DNA from: Oxytricha trifallax
Taxonomy: Eukaryota > Ciliophora > Spirotrichea > Sporadotrichida > Oxytrichidae
Length of the DNA stretch: 64,000 nt
Assembly (NCBI GenBank): GCA_000711775.1
Contig: ARYC01017260.1
Span: 62,001 to 126,000, forward strand
Reading direction: 5' to 3'
Under the pieces are notes generated by a model. It saw only the letters and a list, made by a program, of their open reading frames with translations, was not told where the DNA came from and did not search any database. This document shows positions 35,501 to 47,832 of the stretch, piece by piece (within the stretch, counting starts at the first letter, position 1; each line of letters opens with the position of its first letter). Both the position numbers and the translations under genes were made by a program.

Positions 35501-38500
35501 GTTTTTAATATCGTCGGAAAGAGGTAGTTGTGCGGATTAAATCGCATTTTTTAGAGGACTTCTTTCAAATTCTCCTACATCCAAGTATTATTAAAGTTAT
35601 GGTCTATAAATATATATTTATAGTTAAATGCTTAATAAAAAATTTGAGGATATTTCCTGCACTGAAATGGTAAATGAACTTAGGAGAGTTTTAAATCCTT
35701 TGAAAGCCAGTGCAAAATTTTATCAAAAGATTATTAATAGCTGTTACTTTTTAATAATGATAGCTTATAATCCCATGAATTAGTGCATAATTTTTTTTCT
35801 ATAATGTTACTCTAAATAAATGTATAAATAAGAATTATGATTATGCATTTAATAGACCTCCAATCTGCTATATTTATATAAAAATATTTTATTAAATATT
35901 TTAATAATTTAGTTGGAGAAAAAAACAGCATATAAAATGAATTATAAGAATATTTATTTATCTAGAACCTAGAGACATATTTATATTAATATCAATTCAT
36001 TAAAAAAAAATGGCAACTTAACCGAAAAAAATCCCATAAAAATAGAAATTAAGTTTGGAGAAAACTATTTGCAATTATATATTTCTTGATAAAAAGGGGT
36101 TTTTTCTATATCTTATTAGTGGGGGGAAGTTTCCTGCCCGCTCAGTTTCCCCCATTAAACCTTAAAATTTATAGTATTCGCCAAAAAATATATAAGAAAA
36201 TCATAAATCACAATTAAAATTACTCTGACCATAAAATATACTACTTTATTTAATATATAATTATAATGGTTTATATTTATCCCTCTCACATATTAAATAA
36301 TATGTAAGAATATATATTTTAGTAAACATTTAATATGATTTTCATTTATAAACTGGAAATTTTTCTATATAGAAAATATATTTAATGCTTATCTACGAAT
36401 AATTTTATCATAATTGAAGATGAAGAATTCTGATAATTTAAAAAATAAAATATCATTATGTATGAAGCAGGAAACTTCCTCCCCTAAATTTCTATATATA
36501 ATTAAATATATTATATTACTCGAGATAAGAAATCAAAATGAAGGTATCAGCAATGATTGCATCTATCTCCGTTGTGGGTTTACATTCCAAGTCAGGGTAC
36601 ATTTTTTTCAAATATGCAGTTTCACAATAGGTGACTTCAAATCTGAATTTCTTACTAATAACTGAACTGGATTTGCCTTGCAAAATCAAATCCGTAAAAT
36701 TTGGGCAGAGCCAACCAACTAAACTGACGCCAGCTCTAGCTGGCTCTCCGTTAAATCTGTCTGCAGTGCATTAAGTATAGCTAACATCTAATAAATTAAT
36801 AATTAATCTGAGTATGTAATAAAAACCTAAAATTTAAAAGAGTGGGATATTATTATTTTATTTTTTCTGCTATTTATTTCCTAATGATCTTTTTAATTTT
36901 TTTGAAATCTAATAAAAGTATTATATTATAAAAAGGAACCATTTAATATAGATTAACATAAACGTAAATATTTTAAATAATTATAATAAATTCAAAAAAT
37001 CATGCTTAATAATTGAATGACAATCGCTTTATGATAAATGGGAGGAAATTTATGATTAAATTATAGATGTCGATAAGCAATCTTGAATAAATAATTCTAA
37101 CAATCGTGTACTTCAAAATATATCATAATTATTAAGATTTAGATATTTTGAATGCTCATCTATTCTTTGATATCTTTGAATAATCTCCTGTATAATTTCT
37201 ACATTTCTTTTGCTCAAACCTATTTTTCTATCGATTATTTTAGTTGAGTTATTATGATTTTTATTTGAAAACCAATTTATATTGATGCCCCAGTTTATAA
37301 ATTATTTTGATTCAAGACTTAAGCTAAGCCTATAAAACTGATAGTTATCAAAAAATGGTAATAATTTATAAATTTTTTAATTTCTTGCATTTTATAGATA
37401 TTGTTTAAATTTATGCATATGTTTTGTAGAGTTGTTCTCTCTCTGTAGTTTTAATCTAAAAATCATTAAAATTTCTCCATTTTTAACTGATATTTAATGA
37501 TTTTTCATTCTTTTAAATCAATATCTTAGAAAATAATTTTTTTTAGCTATTGTAGTAGTAACTTAATTTGAGAAATTATTGAATGGTAAATAAGAAAAAC
37601 TCTTAAGAAATAGGTTGATATTTGTTCATAATTTTATTAATAATTCTATAATCAATCACTAGAAACTATACTCAGATGATGAATTTGAAAATAATTTTAT
37701 TGTTCATGATTTCTTTATCTAAAAAATTCCTAATTTTACACAACATAACAATATATTACTATTTAACAATCCACAATTTAGGGTATTAATGTTTAAAGGG
37801 TACTCGCCAGCACTATAGTTCTTTTTTGGACTTTAAATAATTGTGTAAAACTTTAATGAGAAATATTGATGCATATTTGTGACAGCAGGGTTAAATCCTG
37901 CATAAACTGGGTATACCGCATAGTCGAAAGTCTTCTGTGAAAATTTATATTCAGTAGTGTCAGTGTAAAGATCTCTCAAATAAATAAAAATAATTTTATT
38001 ACTCAATTTAATAATTCAATTAATCTATATAATATCTATTTATTCAAATTATAAATAAGTAGACTCGGTGATGATGTACCTAAATATAATAAAGTATTAA
38101 TAACAATATTTATATTAATATTAATAAAATCCTTGCTGAGTAACAAGTTTTTTATCCATATTTAAATTTTATATTAAAAAATAAATCACACTTACCATAT
38201 TTATTTCTCTTCTTTTATGGAATTTTTCAATAACTATCTAATTATTGTTACTTTTTTATTTTATTTAAAAAATTTATAGCTATATTTATCTGACCTAGAA
38301 ATAACATCGAATCATTAAAGACAATTAATTATTTAAGTTATATCAATTTATGGGTTATAAGCATAAATGTTAAGGAAATTTATTTACAAGAACAGCATTT
38401 TTACTTTATCATTTTATTAATTTATATTATCAAATCTCTTTTTTTATTTTCTTTTTCAAATATGATTAGGGTAATTTTATGATGTTCATTTTTATAATAA

Positions 38501-38904
38501 TATGTTTATTTTAAATTCTAAATAAATAATAATAATTCATTTTAAATAATATTATATGGTGAACTGTGCTTATGATTAATTTATTTTATACACATATAGA
38601 AATACAAAAGTTTCTATGGCAAGATTTTTATTATTTATTCGAAAAAAATTATGTTTAAATAATTAATAATTATTTATAACCTATTTCTAGAAATGACATC
38701 GTTAAGCATAAATCCAAAGTAAATAATTAAGGAGACAACAGAGAGGAGCGTCATGCAGCCTCCAAAACCTGAAGTGAAAGTTTAATTGTTTTTATATGTC
38801 AGCGACACAGGGTAACCAAAGCGATCAATCGATCTAAGTTGGCCTACAAATACATTATACATGCTTCCCATAGGACCGTTGGGTTTATTTTCTTCTTTCT
38901 TCAT
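32542..38904 (-). CDS. Large membrane protein family copy B2
   Basis: Start ATG at 38904 (MKKEENKPNGPMGS..). Blocks: SIDRFGYPVSLTYKNNQTFT, first membrane segment (LLSVVSLIIYFGFMLNDV) to about 38690; YIITESTYL (38040-38080); LRDLYTDTTEYKFSQKTF and AGFNPAVTNMHQYFSLKFY (37800-37985); RFNGEPARAGVSLVGW and KKFRFEVTYCETAYLKKM (36540-36780); LDVGEFERSPLK; YDWYFLSENYLVLKDS; FLIDDLVKTT.., ALTATGGFASIII (35160-35300); RIQKILYFTSIMKKLYLYMD. The tail: IGVEKLQKEFDMIRHLKKIR, IPYFDRNILNGHTN, LATSLKQIVLDSRKSAI, KVSPRKNHKKRNTK, SSSSPVTSDD and ITPKQKRCKS before TGA 32542. IESs at 34440-34479 and 33699-33724. The basic tail with SPRK/SPKK motifs resembles DNA- or phosphate-binding tails, but it follows two membrane segments. 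Function unknown. Confidence 0.75.
33699..33724. other. IES, 26 bp, pointer ATATTT (AAATAT on the coding strand)
   Basis: ATATTT at 33699-33704 and 33725-33730 in B2. Excision gives IPYFDRNILNGHTN. The same site with the same pointer is used in B3 (30 bp) and B4 (28 bp), and is empty in B1. No GT..AG ends. Confidence 0.9.
34440..34479. other. IES, 40 bp, pointer ACTC (GAGT on the coding strand)
   Basis: ACTC at 34440-34443 and 34480-34483 in B2. Excision gives YQIGVEKLQKEFDM. B3 uses the same pointer at the same place, B1 has none. Confidence 0.85.
36121..36484. mobile_element. Element with GGGGGGAAGTTTCCTGC ends, related to 16581-17070
   Basis: Left end GGGGGGAAGTTTCCTGCCCG and right end GCAGGAAACTTCCTCCCC are inverted repeats. 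The interior is AT-rich. No clear 8-bp duplication is seen in this copy. It lies in an insert of B2. Confidence 0.65.
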
Positions 38905-39652
38905 TGAAATGAGTAAAAAATTTAGATTTTGTACATATTTCAATTATTTAAATGAAAGAGCACAGATAGAGATTATTATTTTAATTAATTAATATGAAGT
39001 AGAATAAATGACTCATTTCAATAATACTTCTTAATATTATTATGTCTGATTTAGACAATTAAATTCTTATCTATAGTTTAACTTAATAATTTGATTGCCC
39101 TTTTAAATAAATTGATAAAATTTGTTCGCACAAATTCTTATTTATTTTGTCGACTTCTTATTTGGTTGAAATTTTACTGAAATAATAAAGAAAATATATA
39201 CAAATTAGTAATAGTTTTTAAATATATTTGTTAGGATGATGTGGGAAATTCTAAATAAAATTATAGTTTATTTTATGTGATTTGGAATAAGAGTCTTGAG
39301 AGTTTAAATTTAAATTCTATTTGAATTTAAATATCTTTAATAATACAAAAGCTTTTTAATCTGTCTTAATTTGTTATTTTTATATAAAAATTCCTTCTAA
39401 ATTTCATTCTACGATTTAAATCTAAAAATATTTGATTTATTACCCAAACAATCATCAAATAATTTTTAATTTTTAAGAAATTTTTAATTTTTTTGTTTTT
39501 AAAGTATTTTATTAACTTAAGATAACTTAAAATTTTTGTTTTCTTTTTTAAGCTCTTGTTCTTAAATATTTATTATAAATATTATAGTTTCAACTTTATA
39601 ATCTTGATTTAATATAAATAATTTGATGCATAAAATTTATTGAAATAATGTT

Positions 39653-42600
39653 TCAAATAATTATAAGAATTTTTAGTAATTAAATAAATATTTAATGAGT
39701 TGATAAGAGATTTCTTGTTTTATTATTTATTTTATCTAAACTTTTCAGCTAAGAGCATTTTTGTTTTTAGGTGATTTTTTTAATAAAAATAATAAATAAC
39801 TACTTTAATTTATTATCTGCATCTGAGGTAACTGGAGATGAGGAGATATTAATGAAGTTATTTTTTAACTTTGGGTTAATGTTCAAATCAATTTTAAGAT
39901 GGTCTGATTTATTTTAACCAGTTATTTCCATTTTATTTGTACTTTTTTTACTTTTTCCATCTACTTTCTTTTTAGTTTATAATTTACACGCATAATTGTA
40001 CAATTTAAGGGAGAATATAATTATTTGATAAGAAAATAATGAAATTTATTAGTTTGTTTCTTTTTTATTTATTCAGATCTAGGACTCACACCTTGAGCTT
40101 TTTGTTTGAGTTTGGAATTTGATAATAATTTCTTGCCTGTATCATTAAAATCATTTTTCTTAGGCGTCTCTAAGAAATTTGTCAAATTTGCTCCATCTTA
40201 ATCATCCTGCTTGATTTTTAAATTAGATTCTTATTATTTTGTATTCATAGATTTATGATTCTTACTCTGCTTGGATTATTAATCTTTCGATTTAATTCCT
40301 TCCTTAATTTAAATTTTACAATTTATATTAAAAAACCGATGAGAATTATAATTTAATTAAGAAAGTTTAATCGAAGTCTACTTTTGTTAATCTCCAGAAA
40401 TATGATATTCACAAATAATTTTGGATTTCTTTTATCTTTTAAATTCATTTTTATAATCAATAGAAGTTTCTTAGACAGATGCTAAGTTATCAATTATTCT
40501 CTAATCAATTCTTTATTTAATAATGAAATAGATTTTATTCAATAATATATAATCAAATTACAATTAATCTTTTTACAGATAACAATCAATAATGCAAGTT
40601 ATTAATGACAAAAATTCTATAATTTTATAAATAAAAAATTGCTAAATTAATGCCATTAATCTTTTTTATTGAATAGCAGATTTTTTGCTGTCTATAATAA
40701 TTTTTTTTAAAGAAGTTTGCAAATCCTTATCTGCATCTAAAGTTAAATTTTTCGATTTAAGATCCACTACTGACTTGGCATTCACATTTAAGATATTTCT
40801 CATTTAAATTAATATACAAAAAATATTTCTGTCAAAGTAAGGCAAGAGTTTTAATTAAAGTTACATAAATATTTATTAATAACTTATAGAATTAAAATAT
40901 ATAAAGTTTTTATTAATTTATTATCTATCTTGATATTTACTTATGAGATTATTTAATAATTTATATTTCAAATTACCTATTTTTATTAACAAATTAATGA
41001 TATATTATACTCTGAGTAAAATCCTTTCTTCAATATTTATTCTATTTATTTTTATATTAAAATAAAATATTTATTTGAGTTATCTCTAGAATTATGAAAG
41101 TTATTGAGTAAAACTTTAAGAATATTTTAGAAGAGAACATTTGAAATTCTGGTGAATAGGGATTAGGAAATATGTTTTAAGATAACTTAATTAAGATCAT
41201 TTTTTATTTGAGTATTATGCAAAATTATTTTAATTTATAAGAATGTCACAACTATTCAAAAGAAAAATGAGGGAAATATGTAAAGGGAATTTTAATTTAT
41301 TGAAAAAATTAATTGGATTACTTGCAGTTTATCTCGGATATCGACAGTATGATTGGAACATGAAATACGAAAATTCTTTTTTAATCTTGAGAATAACCAC
41401 ACTAAACAAACGTTATGACTGTTCTTAATAATTTTCATATTATATATGGCTTAAAAAATTCTCTAAATGTGAAATATATAAGTTTATTTAGCTTTGGTAA
41501 ACATTCTATAAGACCTTAAACTTTATATGAGCTGTGCTTTTTATGAAATATTAGATTTCATTGTTATAAAATGCTTCCCAACAGCAGTGTAACATTTTTC
41601 TCCATTCCATGTTATCTTAGTTGAATTCTACAAGCTCTGTTGTCCAGATTTTACTGGCTAAAACCTTGATTCAGGAGGAGACTAGGTGATAGCGGAAAAT
41701 ATTTTTCGGAGTATTCTACTTCATGAATGCCACGCCACGGAATAGCCACGTCAACTCACTCAGATATGTCTACGTCTCGACTAAGATTGATGGTTTGATT
41801 TTAATATTAAACAGTGATATGTTAAATTTATTTGATTTTAATCATTAAACAACATTGTTGTATAATAAATTATATCTATTAGTGATATTTTACATTCAAT
41901 ATAAAATAATAAAATAATATCAGTTAGTTTAGTTTTACTTATATTTAATAAAACATTGACATTTATTGATTCGCTGCAATGAATTAAATTGAAATGTTTA
42001 GAATAATATATTATTTTATTAGTAGATTGCAAATTATTATGAAAGCGTGAGTTCTGCTATAGAATCAGCAACTCGAATCTTTTTGAGATGTCTAACCATA
42101 TCAAACTCTTTTGAAAGCTTCTCGACTCATATATTTAAAATTAACATATATAAACTCCTATTTAATATAGCATCTCCTTAATATTTTAAGTTTTTCTAGG
42201 TTAACACAAATTGAACAAGTTCACAAATTTAGATTTCAGATGCTCTGTATAGGTATAGTTGAAGAATTTAAGTTTCTTAAGCTTGGTCTTCATTTCATAT
42301 AAAAATTCTTTAAAAAATATCTAAATATAATTAATAAATATTTCCATTGTCTTTTATTTTACCAAGCTATTTTTAAATGGTTGACCGTCCTCATTTCCAC
42401 CAATTTGAAACTTTTTATTGTTAAGCAAATATACCTTTGATATTGCTTTATTATTTTTAAGTTATTGATCGTTAGCTATAAACATATAAATTAATTATAA
42501 TAAATTTAATTAGCACCATTTTTACCTTAAATTTAGTATTAATTTGCATCCTATTTTTCATTTTTTTCATAATAAGAATTCTAAAACTCATTGTTTCTTT

Positions 42601-45600
42601 AATTTTGATTATTACTATTCATTTCTAATTTGAAAATTTCATGTTTAAATTTATCATCCATATAGAGATAAAGCTTTTTCATAATTGAGGTAAAATATAA
42701 AACTTTTTGAATTCGACTTGTTAAAGTTTTAAAGATTATCATTCAATTTAAATTTAAATTAAATTTGGCAAATAATTTCTTGCATTTTTGTGGATTATAA
42801 TGGAGGCGAAACCTCCTGTGGCTGTGAGAGCGTCAATTAAGTTATAGGTGGTTCTCTGTGTAATTCTAACGAGATCGTCAATCAAGAATGATTACTAGAG
42901 GAAAAGTTTTCTTCCAGCTCGTTTTTGAAAAGTTGTTAGCAAAATAAACATACTTTTAAAATTAATTATTAAAATAGTTTAAATTTAGCAAGTTTCTAGA
43001 CTTAGTATAGGTAAGATTTTAAGTACCAATAAGACCAAAAAACTTGGAGTTAAATGTTTTAGTATTTTTATTTTCAAGATAAATTAGATATAATATAGAT
43101 AAATAGAATATGTTAGGAATGAGAAAACTTATATTTATAAAGCATTTTCAATATTCAAACAATTTAATAAATTGAACTATTATAATTAGGGTAAATGTCA
43201 TAAAATGTCTCATTCAAATATTTTTTTTTAATTTTTACTTTCCTCAAGATTATATTTAAAATTTCTCTAATTATATTTAATATTTAATTAAAAAAAGTGC
43301 TTTAATCGAGGAAGCCATATATGAATCTTGGAGAACAAGATAGTTTTCAGATAGAAAGTACCAATCTAACCGAGAATATAATATTTATATTTCATTAATT
43401 ATAAATATTTATATTAAAATCATCAGTTAAAGGTAACTAAAAAGATTGTATTGTGTTTTTTAACGGACTTCTATTGAACTCACCTACGTCTAAGTATAAA
43501 TAAAATTATAAAAATACCTTAAAGTTGGTAATTAAAATTACATAATAATTAATTGATTTTATTTAAAAATCTTTTTAAATTTACTCTTGTTCTCATTTAA
43601 ATTTTTATATTCCAAATTATAAATTAGATGAAAGGTCTAATATTATAATTCCAAAGCCGACTTATAAATACTCGAAAAAATAAAGAAATATATAAATTCA
43701 ATGATTTATTTCATAATTTAAAAATTCATTTTTTTATATATGAGAAATGAAGTTATTGAAATACAAAAAACTTAAGAAATTAAAATATCATGTTTTCTCA
43801 AATGAATATGGTTATATCTGTAAAATACTGCTGATAAATTTTAAGAATTAATAAAATAGAAAATCTTTCAAATAACATATGTTAGATTCATTAAAACTCA
43901 AGTTAATTATAGTCCTGGTCAAGGAGAAGTGTAAAAGTCTCCATGTTTGATTTTTAATATTTTTAAATATATGTTTTTTATTTATTCTTAACTTTTAAAC
44001 ATTAAAAACATTCATATATCAATTTATCTCTTAAAAAAATCACCAGACAATCTTTTAAAAACATTGTCCGCCGGACAATCATTGATAAACATTGTCCGCC
44101 GGATAATCATTTGTTAACATTGTCTGTCGACCCTAAAATTTAAGGATATTTTCCAAATGTAATATCGAGAATCAGACTTGGATATCGAACAGTATTCTAT
44201 GTATCCCTACTTAATACAAAGGCTCCATTAAAATCATCAAAGATATTCTGAAAGGCACCCTATATATTCCAAAAGGAATATAATAAGATCTCTTTGGAAC
44301 TTAAGAATTAAAAAGAGATTTCGATAATACAGTATAGCAATATGTTGGAAGCTCCATTTTAATCAATTTTAAAATTTTAAAAAATTCTCAAAGTTAAAGA
44401 TGCTTATTACTAACTAACTGTATTGCATGAGTTTGTTATAGGATTTAGTTTTAATATTTTTATCTTTTTTATATTATCCATAAATCAATTATTAAATTAA
44501 ATTCAAAGATATATCATTAAATTATGAACTCTTCAGGCTTTAATTAACTTGATCTTTAATGATTATTTGATATTTAAGTTAATTTAAATGCAATGAAAAT
44601 AGTAGGATAAAATTATTAATACTAACGAGTCCAATAATTTATAAATTAATTTCAAAATGTTAAAATAAAATATAGGCAATTCCTTAATAATTTGTTATAA
44701 ATATTCCTTTATAAATTATATTGCTCAAGATATGCGATAATTATAAACGTGTCCTATATAATTGCATCTGCCTCCGCTGTCGGTTTACATTCTAAGTTAG
44801 GGAACATTTTCTTCAAATAATTTGTTTCACAATATGTGACTTCAAATCTGAATTTCTTACTAATAACTGAACTGGATTTGCCTTGCAAAGTCAAATCTGT
44901 GAAATTTGGGCAGAGCCAGCCAACTAAACTGAGACCTGCTCTAGCTGGTTCTCCGTTAAATCTATCAGGAGTGCATTAAGTATAGTTTAGGCGATGCCCT
45001 CATAATGTTGTATTTTTTCACTTAAATTTATTTTTGCATATAGTTAATTAAGAATAAAGAAATTAAGACTAAATTATCTTTCTAAAAGATATTAAGTTTT
45101 ATAATAAAGATAATTTTTTTAAAAATAGTAAAATTATCATTTTTATCCATTTTGTTAGCTTATAAAAATTTCAAAACTCTAAATAGTAATTAAAGAAATT
45201 TCTTTTACTTTTCAAATTTTCTGATTTATAAAATAACTTTAATTAACATTAAATAATAAATGCAGGAAAGGTAAATTCTTTTTAATTTTTAAAATAAAAA
45301 TTTGCTCGAAAGCATAGTATTATTAAAATAAAATATTATAAGAAAAATTCAATAAAACTAAATAAAATATAATTAGGAGTGCTTCGTTGCCTTACACCCT
45401 AAGTTTACATCTGTTATTAATAATAAATAAAAATATATCTGTATATGCAATTAAAACCCTAAATATATATAAATTTTAATTTATCAATCTTATAATGTTT
45501 AAACAAATGGGAAAGTGAGGTATATTAAAAAATATAATTTACTATTCGATATACCTCTCCAGTTTAAAAAGACAAAAAATATAGGATAAATTAAAATTGA

Positions 45601-46800
45601 AAATCTAAAAATAATAAACAATATTAAATTTACTTATTTTATCATTTAGATATTGAATGGCAAATAAAATTACATCTAAATTCTTTTTATTATAATTTTT
45701 AATATGCACAGTTAATTTTATTAAAACAATATTAAACAAATTTAATAAGAAAACTGATAATAAAATGCGTGAAAATATGTTAAGTTTGAGCGATAAAACT
45801 CAAGTTAATTAGTATTTTATTTACAATTAAAAATGTTTCTTACAAAATAAGTCTGGAATTATCTGTTCTTACATTTTTGATAATTAGTAATTTATTTTGT
45901 ATAACCAAGAGATTTGGAATTTCATTAAAAGATTAATACTACATAAATACTAAAATTGTAAATATATAAATTAAATGTTTTGAAAGTTTTTAGTATTTTG
46001 AATATCCGTAGGGTACTGGCCTTCAGTATAATTTTCTCTTTAACTTTGATATATAGTGTAAAATTTCAATGAGAAATATTGATGCATATTTGTGACTGCT
46101 GAGTTTGAGCCTGAATATGCTGGATATACCGCATAGTCGAAAGTGTTTTAAGTAAATTTAAAATCTGTTGTATCAGTGTAGAGATCTCTCAAATAAGTGA
46201 GGTTAATTTTAATTATGAGATTTAAAAAGAAATTTTATAAGCAATTAAAATTAACACCCTTTTTAAATAAGTGGACTCTGTAATGATGTACCAATATAAT
46301 AAATAATAAATAAAATAAATTTTAACCTTTTTCTCTGGATAACATCGTTAAGCATAAATCCAAAGTAAATTATTAAGGAGAAGACTGATAGAATCGTCAT
46401 GCAACCTCCAAAACCCGATGTGTATGTTTAATTGTTTTTGTATGTTAGCGACACTGGATACCCGAAGCGATCAATCGATCTAAGTTAGCCCGAGAAAACT
46501 TTATAAACTTTTCCAAATATACCCTTTTAAAAGCAATTTTATAAAATAGGATAAGCATTTATGAATTTAGAAATTTTAATTAGTGCAATAGTAATTGCTA
46601 AGTTTAAATAAGAGATATTAATATTTTTTACAATTTCATTAAGTTATTTATGATAAGATTCTAAATCAAAAATTTTCAAGATTCTCATTTATAAATACAT
46701 AATCCTAAAAATTGATTATTTAATTTTAAATATTAACTAATTCCTTTCTTTACTTTTATAATTTAATAAAATGGTTTTATTTCTTTTCTTCGTTTTTCAT
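39653..46800 (-). CDS. Large membrane protein family copy B3
   Basis: Start ATG at 46800 (MKNEE) joined through a 259-bp IES to KGIFGKVYKVFSGQLRSIDR. Then FGYPVSLTYKNNQTYTS, first membrane segment (ILSVFSLIIYFGFMLNDV); YIITESTYLK; LRDLYTDTTDFKF.. and AGSNSAVTNMHQYFSLKFY (46010-46190); RFNGEPARAGLSLVGW, KKFRFEVTYCETNYLKKM, LECKPTAEADAII (44760-44960); LDVGEFNRSPLKN (43430-43490); FLSENYLVLQDS; the GGFASII membrane region (42790-42900); RIQKVLYFTSIMKKLYLYMD (42660-42720). The tail runs MKTKLKKLKFFNYTYTEH, IGVEKLSKEFDMVRHLKKIR, PYFDRNILN, KKVDGKSKKSTNK, SSSPVTSDADNK and ITQKQKCSQLKS, ending about TGA 39653. IESs at 46524-46782, 42125-42153, 40793-40822. A possible frameshift near 40075 weakens one tail block. 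Function unknown. Confidence 0.75.
40793..40822. other. IES, 30 bp, pointer ATATTTCT (AGAAATAT on the coding strand)
   Basis: ATATTTCT at 40793-40800 and 40823-40830 in B3. Excision gives PYFDRNILN. It is at the same position as the B2 and B4 inserts; the shared core of the pointer is AAATAT. Confidence 0.9.
41700..41816. repeat. Dispersed repeat, inverted relative to 63431-63540
   Basis: About 110 bases match 63431-63540 in inverse orientation (CACTGTTTAATA.TAAAATCAAAC, GACGTAGAC, GTGAGTTG.CGTGG). It is GC-richer than its surroundings, with coding-like or structured sequence continuing to about 41560. It is probably the end of a transposable element of unknown type inside an insert of B3. 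Confidence 0.7.
42125..42153. other. IES, 29 bp, pointer ACTC (GAGT on the coding strand)
   Basis: ACTC at 42125-42128 and 42154-42157 in B3. Excision gives LYQIGVEKLSKEFDMV. Confidence 0.85.
44045..44128. repeat. Three tandem 28-bp units with inverted ends
   Basis: Units at 44045-44072, 44073-44100 and 44101-44128. Each begins GGACAATC (or a one- to two-base variant), has an 8-base AT spacer, and ends ACATTGTCCGCC, so every unit has inverted ends and every junction can form a TTGTCCG-C-CGGACAA hairpin. It is GC-rich for this region. Confidence 0.9.
46524..46782. other. IES, 259 bp, pointer CTTTT (AAAAG on the coding strand), B3 only
   Basis: CTTTT at 46524-46528 and 46783-46787. Excision gives MKNEEKGIFGKVYKVF, matching MKNQENKPNGIFGSIYN of B4. 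B2 and B4 have no insert here. Confidence 0.8.
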
Positions 46801-47832
46801 TGTAATTAAAATAATGCATAAGTTAATACTTCTATTATTTTTTTATATATTTTTATACATTGAAGACCTAGATTTAAGATTTACAAGATTTATCTTAATA
46901 TTATAATTCTTATACACTTATTTATAATTATTTAAAGCTCAATGTTAAAAATTCTTAAATTATATATATTCAAATGAAAATAGTGAAACATTATTTTTAT
47001 TTTACTTTATTTGTTGAATATAAACATTATTATTTATCACTAAAAACTTGAAAAATATTGAAAATAATATTAATTTCAATTATTTTATCAAGTTTTTTTA
47101 CTAAAAACTGTTGTTTTACATAAATAAATGATTTATTTTTACTTAAATTCAATTTCATTATATAATTTTATAGATATTAAAATCTTATTCTTTAAATTTC
47201 AAACATTTGAATGCATTTTAGATTATTTTATGTGAATAAGTTATAAGGATTTCTAAAAACTTATAATTTAAAGTCTAGTAAGTACAATATTTTGATATTG
47301 ATAATCATATTTCTATTTGGTTTATTAATTATAATAATTGATTTTAATAAAATACAAGATCTTTCAACGTACTTCAAAGTTTAATATACTTCGTTTTTTT
47401 AGATATAATTTGTAAAAAATGAAAATTACTCTATATTAAAAGAATAGAATAATGAAGAATTAATAATTTTTTCTAAACATAAATAAAAATGTAAATATTA
47501 ATAAATACAACAGATAAATTTTTTTTCTAAAAGTTTGTTTCATTTAATATTTAATTATGAGGTATAATTATAACATCCATTAAAAATTAATTCATTCAAT
47601 TTATTTGGATTCTATTATAATAAAAATATATATTTTACTTATGATTAAATATTTTATTAAATATTTATTAAACTATAACTTTTATGCTTTTTTTTAAATT
47701 AATTGTATTAAAAGTCCAATTATATTTTTTATTTAATATCATTAAGGTTTGAAATCAAAAATATTGCAATGAAAATTAGAATTCATGTATTTTAAAAATA
47801 TTAAAAATACTCGCAACCTTACAATCCCTAAT
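46801..47832. other. AT-rich stretch without recognised gene
   Basis: About 1 kb between the B3 start and the last D2 block. I see no conserved block or repeat in it. Confidence 0.5.

Noticed and set aside
36414..36665. Plus-strand open frame of 83 codons
   Set aside because: It is antisense to the B2 block KKFRFEVTYCETAYLKKM and to the end of a MITE; the minus-strand reading is conserved in four paralogues.
44045..44128. CRISPR array
   Set aside because: Only three units, 8-base AT spacers, no cas genes, and a eukaryotic germline context.
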